64,000 bases of DNA from NCBI GenBank assembly GCA_036417435.1, contig CM070903.1, forward strand, positions 92,649,001 through 92,713,000, written 5' to 3'. Below are positions 58,370 to 64,000 of this stretch, piece after piece. Source of the DNA: Inia geoffrensis. Taxonomy: Eukaryota; Chordata; Mammalia; Artiodactyla; Iniidae. Made by a program: the position numbers and the translations under genes. Numbering within the stretch: position 1 is the stretch's first letter; each line of letters starts with the position of its first letter. The notes beneath the pieces were generated by a model. The model made no database searches and had not been told where the DNA came from. It worked only from the letters and a program-made list of their open reading frames with translations.

Positions 58370-58480
58370 AGTGAAGCCCTTCTGACTCCCCTACTGGAAT
58401 TAGATCTCTCTTCTCTCTGCACCCAGAGAGCATTTCATCCATATACACATATATCGTTTGATTCAGGGCATGCCCTCTGG
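58370..58480 (+). repeat. Possible L2 fragment
   Basis: GTGAAGCCCTTCTGACTCCCCTACTGGAATTAGATCTCTC and CTCTGCACCCAGAGAGCATTTCATCC are reminiscent of the L2 3' region upstream of its tail. Weak. Confidence 0.35.
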
Positions 58481-59124
58481 GGTTATTATTGTAGAGAGGA
58501 GTCCCTGACATCATGTTTGACAACTGTCCCTCTCTTCTTTCAAAACTTCCCCTAATCAGAGCATCCCCCTGGCCAGAATGTCTTAGGTCACCACTCATAT
58601 ATTTATTGATTGAACTCTGAGCTGCAATGAATTTATGACTTCCATAAAAGCAAAAGACTCCTACTGTACCCTAATTACTTGATTATATTCACTTGTTGTT
58701 GTCTCAACTACATGAACAGTCTTGGAACTGCTATACAATTTACATTTTAAGATCATGCCTAGTATTTTTCCTTCATTTCTTTCATCAGTTGCATTATTGC
58801 AATAAGGCATAGGTCAAAATTGCCAACGAGAGTACAAAATTAATGACAGAAATAGAGTTCATAATGAGTCAACAACATGTATTGCAGAATAAAGAGAGCT
58901 TTTGATGTGTGGAGCATTTTTCCTTGCTGACCCAGAATCGGAGTTCAGTTTGATGCATTAACCCATGGTAGGTAAGAAGAGTATATTAATAATGTACACT
59001 CAGATCACAGGCAAAATAAATACTAACTAAACAAAATATTTAAGACAAAATGGAGAAGCAATGAGTTAGTCCTGCAAGTGACCATACACAATTAAAGCAC
59101 TTACACTTCACAATAATAATGTGT

Positions 59125-59255
59125 TTATGTATTTATCTACTACTTGAGGGCAAGGACTATGTTCACTTATCTATATAGTCTCAGTTCCACTCAGGCCCCA
59201 GGACTGTACTTGGCACATAATATGGAAGGCATTCAATGCCTGCTGAGTAGGTACA
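59125..59255 (+). repeat. L2-like 3' end
   Basis: TACTTGAGGGCAAGGACTATGTTCACTTATC followed by CCAGGACTGTACTTGGCACATAATATGGAAGGCATTCAATG matches the L2 tail. Confidence 0.6.
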
Positions 59256-61149
59256 TATCCTACTGATCAGATCATTCTCATACATCCTCATGGGATAATT
59301 CATACTAGAATTAATAACTCACAGTTGCCTTACATACTGAAAACTTTTTAAATTGAACTAGAATACAAGTTTAGTCTTTATAATAAATTAAGGTGATATA
59401 AACATATATAATAACATAATAATTTGCAAGAATTTTATTCTACAGTATTCTGGGCCTAATCAAAGATTTGTGGGGGAAAAATAAAAATAGAAGAAAACAG
59501 ATTCAAATCTAAAGCTTATAATAGTTGGGGGAGTTAAAGAAAAGTTAGAAAACATCATAACATTCAAAGTGACCAAAAAATGTAAATGTTAGGATCCATA
59601 AACAAATGTAGGCAATAATCAACCTTGAGTCTTTACACCATTGTATCAGTGCTTCTGTTACAGCACTTGCTACTGTTAATGAAATTGTTTATGTCCATGT
59701 AATTCCGATCCCTGCTACTTTCTGCAGGACAACAATTACAAGACACACAACTGGTGTTTACAAATGTTTATGAAATGAATGACAGACTGCACGCATGCAC
59801 ACACGAATGAACAGCTGTCAGCAAAATGTAGAAAGACATCTCCTAGATGAAGGGTAATTCAGTCATCAAGGCCTTACCAACTGCAGCAGCTAGGGTGACA
59901 TACCAGAAACACCAACTTTCAGATGTTACCAAGCAGTGTGAATTTAAATTTTATTTATTATAAAATGAAAAGTCAGAAAATAAAATAATGGACTAAAGGG
60001 CTGTTAAGATGGTCTTTGTTTTGTTATTGTATTATTTTTCTTTGGGGAATTTTCTCTTACTGTTCTTCTGTTGCATGAAGTAATAACTAGTAGGGCTCTG
60101 ACTCCTAGAAAAAGGCAGTCAGGATAGCCTTTTAATTAGTTGGAAACTACTTGTGCTGGTAGAGAGATGGAAAGACTATCAGATCTTCAGAAATAAAGAG
60201 TTCAAGGCATTTGACCTTGAGGTAACCAAAGCGTCCACTATTTGGCCAGAAAGCATTCTGTACTTGATGCTAAAACTTAGAGGCAATAAAAGAAAAGCAA
60301 GTTATGGTTAATAAAGAAACAGCTTAATACTTTAGGTATTAATTTCTTTACCTCTTTCTTTAAGGTAAAATTTAAAAATAATGGGCCATCAATGTTTTAT
60401 AATCTTGGTTGTTTCCTTAAAGCCATAAACAAAGGGGGCACTTGGATGTTTTTATTTTTAAATTAGCCAAGTAATTATTTTTAAGTCAAAGGAAAAGCAG
60501 GAGACAATTAGAAGGAAAAGGTAGGGACATATGACAAAGGTCTTACAGTTAGTTCTTGACTGGTGTCTGGGAGCCCTGCGGGACAATGAGAAGGTCAAGG
60601 TTGCATGTGGAATGCCACAACAGGAAGAGAATTTTCTGGGAATATAGAATGGTCATATGCAAGATTACTGAATAATGAAGGCTGACACTAAAATTAAAAT
60701 AACTTTCATCATTTTAGTTATCTAAGTTCATCTCTTCAGCATTTACAATATGTCAGACATAACTCAAATGGTCAAATATTTAAGTTATGCCATTCAATAT
60801 CACAGGCTGACACCTCCACCTGTTCAATAATCAGGGTGAAAGAAGTACAGAGATAATTTACTAGGAGTGAAAATTAGATGACTTCTAAAATTTGATACTG
60901 AAATCTCACCCAATAAGTACCAAATAGAATATTTAAAGTTTCAAAATAAAAACAATACATTTTTGAATGTATAATTTTTAAGAAAATGATGACATAGTAA
61001 AAAAAAAAAAAGGAAAATAACAAATAATTAGTAAGTTAAAAGGGTTTATTTTTGGCTGTATATTTATAATTGACATATTGCACTACATTATTTTACTAAA
61101 TATTTTACTTACACAAAAGGCTTAAAAGAATTATATAATAAATACTAAC
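59256..61149. other. Unassigned AT-rich DNA
   Basis: No gene or confident repeat recognised. Confidence 0.5.
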
Positions 61150-61735
61150 TTAAGAAATGTCATTTCCAGTTGCATGATCACACTTCTCTCTCCCCCAAAG
61201 AAAACTATCTTGAATTTGATATTATTCCCATGCATAAATTTATGCTTTTACACATATATAGCATATATCTATGCAATACTGCTTTGATATAGTAAAACAT
61301 TATATAAGTATATCATGCTGCATGCATCCTTCTTCATAGTTTTTTTTTCTTTCAATCTTATGTTTCTAAGATTCGTCCATGCTAACACCAAAACATTTAC
61401 CTCATACATTTTCTTTGCTGCTCTATGAGTATACTACAATTTACCTACATAGCTAGAAAGGGACATCTATGTTTTCCTTTTTTTTTTCCCATTATAAACT
61501 ACACTGTCAAGAACATTCTTGCACACATCTCCTTGTTCATATGTGGACAAGTTTCTCTGGGGTGTACAACTAGGAATAGCATTGGTGGATTATAGATCAT
61601 GTGTATCTTCAGCTTTGCAGATAACATCAAGTGGGTGTCCCAATTTACCAAAATGGATAAGATTTTCTGTGGTCTCCCCAGTACTCCATTTAGTATGTCT
61701 TCAATGTATTTCAGTTGCTCTCTAGGTTTTCATTC
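61150..61735 (-). repeat. Old L1 ORF2 3' fragment (antisense)
   Basis: TTTCTAAGATTCGTCCATGCTAACACC, GAACATTCTTGCACACATCTCCTTG, AAGTTTCTCTGGGGTGTACAACTAGGAATAGCATTG and CACTTGATG-like blocks match the late ORF2 of an old L1 in reverse, homologous to 20690-20990. Non-coding. Confidence 0.65.
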
Positions 61736-61929
61736 TCTGCATCAGAGTCCCAGAGTGACACATGACAGGTAATAACTATGCTTCAAAAACTGAACATCAC
61801 CCCCCAGATTCAAGAAAAACCAAGGAATTTTCCTATCCCTCATCCTTAAAGTGCTCAGAGGCAAAAGGAGCAAGAGTCCCAAACAACAACCAAAATATAT
61901 AAGCTATCATACAGTAGTTAAAATGATAA

Positions 61930-62175
61930 TAATTGCTATTATTTACTCTGAAACAATTATTTGCCAAGCACAGTAGTAGGCACCTAATGTGCATTATCTT
62001 ACCGTATCCTTTGAATAAGGTTGGTGATGCAGTTGTTGTTATCCTTGCTTTGTATAAGAAAAAAATTCAGGAGATGAATCACAACTTCAGTTACTTACCC
62101 AAGACAACATAGCTAGAGTTAATGACAATCAACATTCAGCTGACTTACTCACACTCCAAACCCAGTTTTCTCTAT
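61930..62175 (-). repeat. MIR SINE (antisense)
   Basis: GCCAAGCACAGTAGTAGGCACC, ATTATCTTACCGTATCCTTTGAATAAGG, TACTTACCCAAGACAACATAGCTAGAG and CACTCCAAACCCAG occur in reverse MIR order. Confidence 0.75.
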
Positions 62176-63399
62176 TCTACCCGGCAGTAGGCTTCAAGTT
62201 AGAACTCAAAGCATTCACTCACCACAACAATCTATAAAGCACTGCGAAGAACAAGTAGCTTTAATTAACTTCACTTAAAATTTAGGAACCTGTACACACA
62301 TATGAGATTCTCCAACTGCCTGTTGCTTTATTTTGCTGGTAAAATTTCACTGCTCAAAACTTCCAGAAGAAGATAAGTGGTCATTAAATAATAATTCAAA
62401 TATGCTTAGTCAATTGTACTAAAAAGTCACAATACTGCTAAAAGACACAGCAGAAAGTAAATGATTACTTAAAATGAATTTGAGTCATTATCTGTGGACT
62501 TAACTTATTTATAATATCCCTCTACCATATTTACTTAGATGACTCAACTGCTCAGTCAGCACCTTAAGCCTTGCTTAACGTTAAACGGAAAAGGAATTCT
62601 GAGCCTCTAAAGGAGAATGAATCTAACAGAATTAAAATCATTCCAATTCAAACTCTATTCTGCCAGATGGCATCAGCCCTACAAAGAACTTTAAGAAATG
62701 GAGCACACAGGCAAAGAGGGTCAAGGGAACTTCCTAAGAACACGTAGAGACATCAACAATCACAGCACAGGAGAGTATGCCTTCTAAGGAATGACACCGG
62801 GAGAAAATCGGGGCAATCAGAGGAATGATACCAACAAAGAATAAAGGCAAAAATCTGAAGAGCTTGAAAAAGGATGGAAAACATACATTTTCATTTTGAG
62901 GGTGGGGAAAATATGTTCACCTGATGACCAAAAGTAGCACTCTCAAACTCAGCTTTTTTCAATATATTAGTTAAAATATAACTGTTTGTCATATGCTGGG
63001 CCTCATACTCTATAACAAGGTAAGAAATAACAGGACACTGAAGTCTATCAAAGTAAAAAGCCAGGAAAATAGAAAATTCAAGGGGTGTGAAATGAGCTGT
63101 TTCAAATATAAAAGTTTTTTTTTTCTCTTTTCTTTTTGTTTTTTTTTTTTAAACTTATTATTTTTTACTATACCAATTATTATCATTTTTTACTATACCA
63201 TGTGAGAAAGCTAGGATCAATGGACCTAACTTGCAGGGGGACATATTTTGGTCCAGTGCCATATCCTCCCCTGCACCCACCAAAATGCTAATAGACAAAG
63301 GTCTTAAAGAACACAGTTGCATCCAAGTGTGATGGAAGTTGTGAAACATAGCAGAACTTTTCACTTTGTCAAGGATTTCACTCACAAGCAGCTATATAA
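62176..63399. other. Unassigned DNA
   Basis: No gene or repeat recognised. T-rich runs lie at 63114-63150, and AYTATTATTTTTTACTATACCA is tandemly doubled at about 63158-63200. Confidence 0.45.
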
Positions 63400-63600
63400 C
63401 ATGGTGATTCACAGACCTTTAGAGTTCAATGGGCTCAGATTCAGTTCAATCTCTTACCATCTATGAGACTTTGGGCAAACTATTTAGACTCTTTACACCT
63501 CACATTTGTTACCTCTAGAATGAGGATAATAAAAGCATCTACCTGAGAGACCCATTATAAGAATTAAAGGATTTAAAGAAGTGCCAGCCAAATAATACAT
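63400..63600 (+). repeat. MIR SINE
   Basis: ATGAGACTTTGGGCAAACTATTTAGACTCTTTACACCTC, TAGAATGAGGATAATAAAAGCATCTACCTGAGAG and the AATTAAAGGATTTAAAGAAGTGCCAGCC block follow the MIR order. Confidence 0.78.
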
Positions 63601-64000
63601 TTTAGAAACAATAATAATACTGTTAATTTTTATTTTATAAATCATAATTAAAATAACATTCATTATGATGATGATAAATGAATGGTAATTGGAAAAAATG
63701 GCCTCAGTGCTCTTTCTCATTCTATGAATTAGTAATATAAATTTAAATTTGCTATCTCCTTCCTACTTATTACCAAGAATATAACAACAGATATACTGCA
63801 TGGGAGCTGAACGAGGAAGTTACCCAGAGGGATCACCTGTGGGCTTGATTTCACTCCTTCGTTATCAATCATTAAGCCAGGAAAATTATAACTTTTTGCC
63901 CATTTTTATTGAGTTTCTGTAATGGCAACAGATTTCCAAATACTGATAAAACAATGAAAAGGTGGTATTGGATGTATAGCTATAATAAAGTTATCTCTTA
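63601..64000. other. Unassigned AT-rich DNA to the window end
   Basis: Nothing recognised. Confidence 0.5.

Overview
The window is vertebrate nuclear DNA from a mammal and holds no intact protein-coding gene that I can recognise. It is AT-rich and CpG-poor and has no operon structure, ribosome binding sites or dense ORFs. It is packed with mammalian interspersed repeats. Twelve copies of a tRNA-derived SINE of the CHR type (starting GGGCTTCCCTGGTGGC) are present. I saw no Alu, B1/B2, carnivore or pig SINE, and no ruminant Bov-A or BovB. That combination points to a whale or dolphin (or a close relative such as hippopotamus). This species call is inference from remembered repeat families, not from a search.

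Layout. 1-5.2 kb: two old minus-strand L1 fragments, one of them (2150-5170) interrupted by two CHR SINEs, a younger L1 3' end and a GT microsatellite. 5.2-20.5 kb: mostly unassigned AT-rich DNA with scattered MIR, CHR and L1 pieces, plus a cluster of hairpins at 5290-5378. 20.5-24.6 kb: another old minus-strand L1, split by two CHR SINEs and an LTR-like segment. 26.1-33.45 kb: a nearly full-length, relatively young plus-strand L1 with a 13-bp target-site duplication, CpG-rich 5'UTR, ORF1, ORF2, G-rich 3'UTR, polyadenylation signal and TAAA tail. Both reading frames are broken by a few small lesions. 34.3-42.9 kb: an older plus-strand L1, also close to full length, with repeated units in its 5'UTR and a Tigger-like DNA transposon inserted in ORF2. 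43.4-48.7 kb: LTR-like segments each carrying a CHR SINE, a short decayed coding-like stretch, and a perfect 27-bp inverted repeat. 50-64 kb: CHR, MIR, L2 and L1 remnants in otherwise unassigned sequence, including a second perfect inverted repeat (23-bp arms) at 55938-55992.

The features work together only as parasites on parasites. The L1s would have supplied the endonuclease and reverse transcriptase that inserted the tRNA-derived SINEs, and nesting gives a relative chronology: MIR and L2 first, then old L1s, LTRs and Tigger, then short CHR copies and the younger L1. I found no evidence for a new enzymatic or defence system. The items most worth a second look are the two long perfect inverted repeats, the hairpin cluster near 5.3 kb, the coding-like stretch near 44.7 kb, the repeated 5'UTR units of both long L1s, and a CHR SINE that lacks its 3' end and A-tail yet is flanked by a clean duplication. 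All family names were assigned by eye, without RepeatMasker or BLAST, and boundaries of old repeats are approximate.
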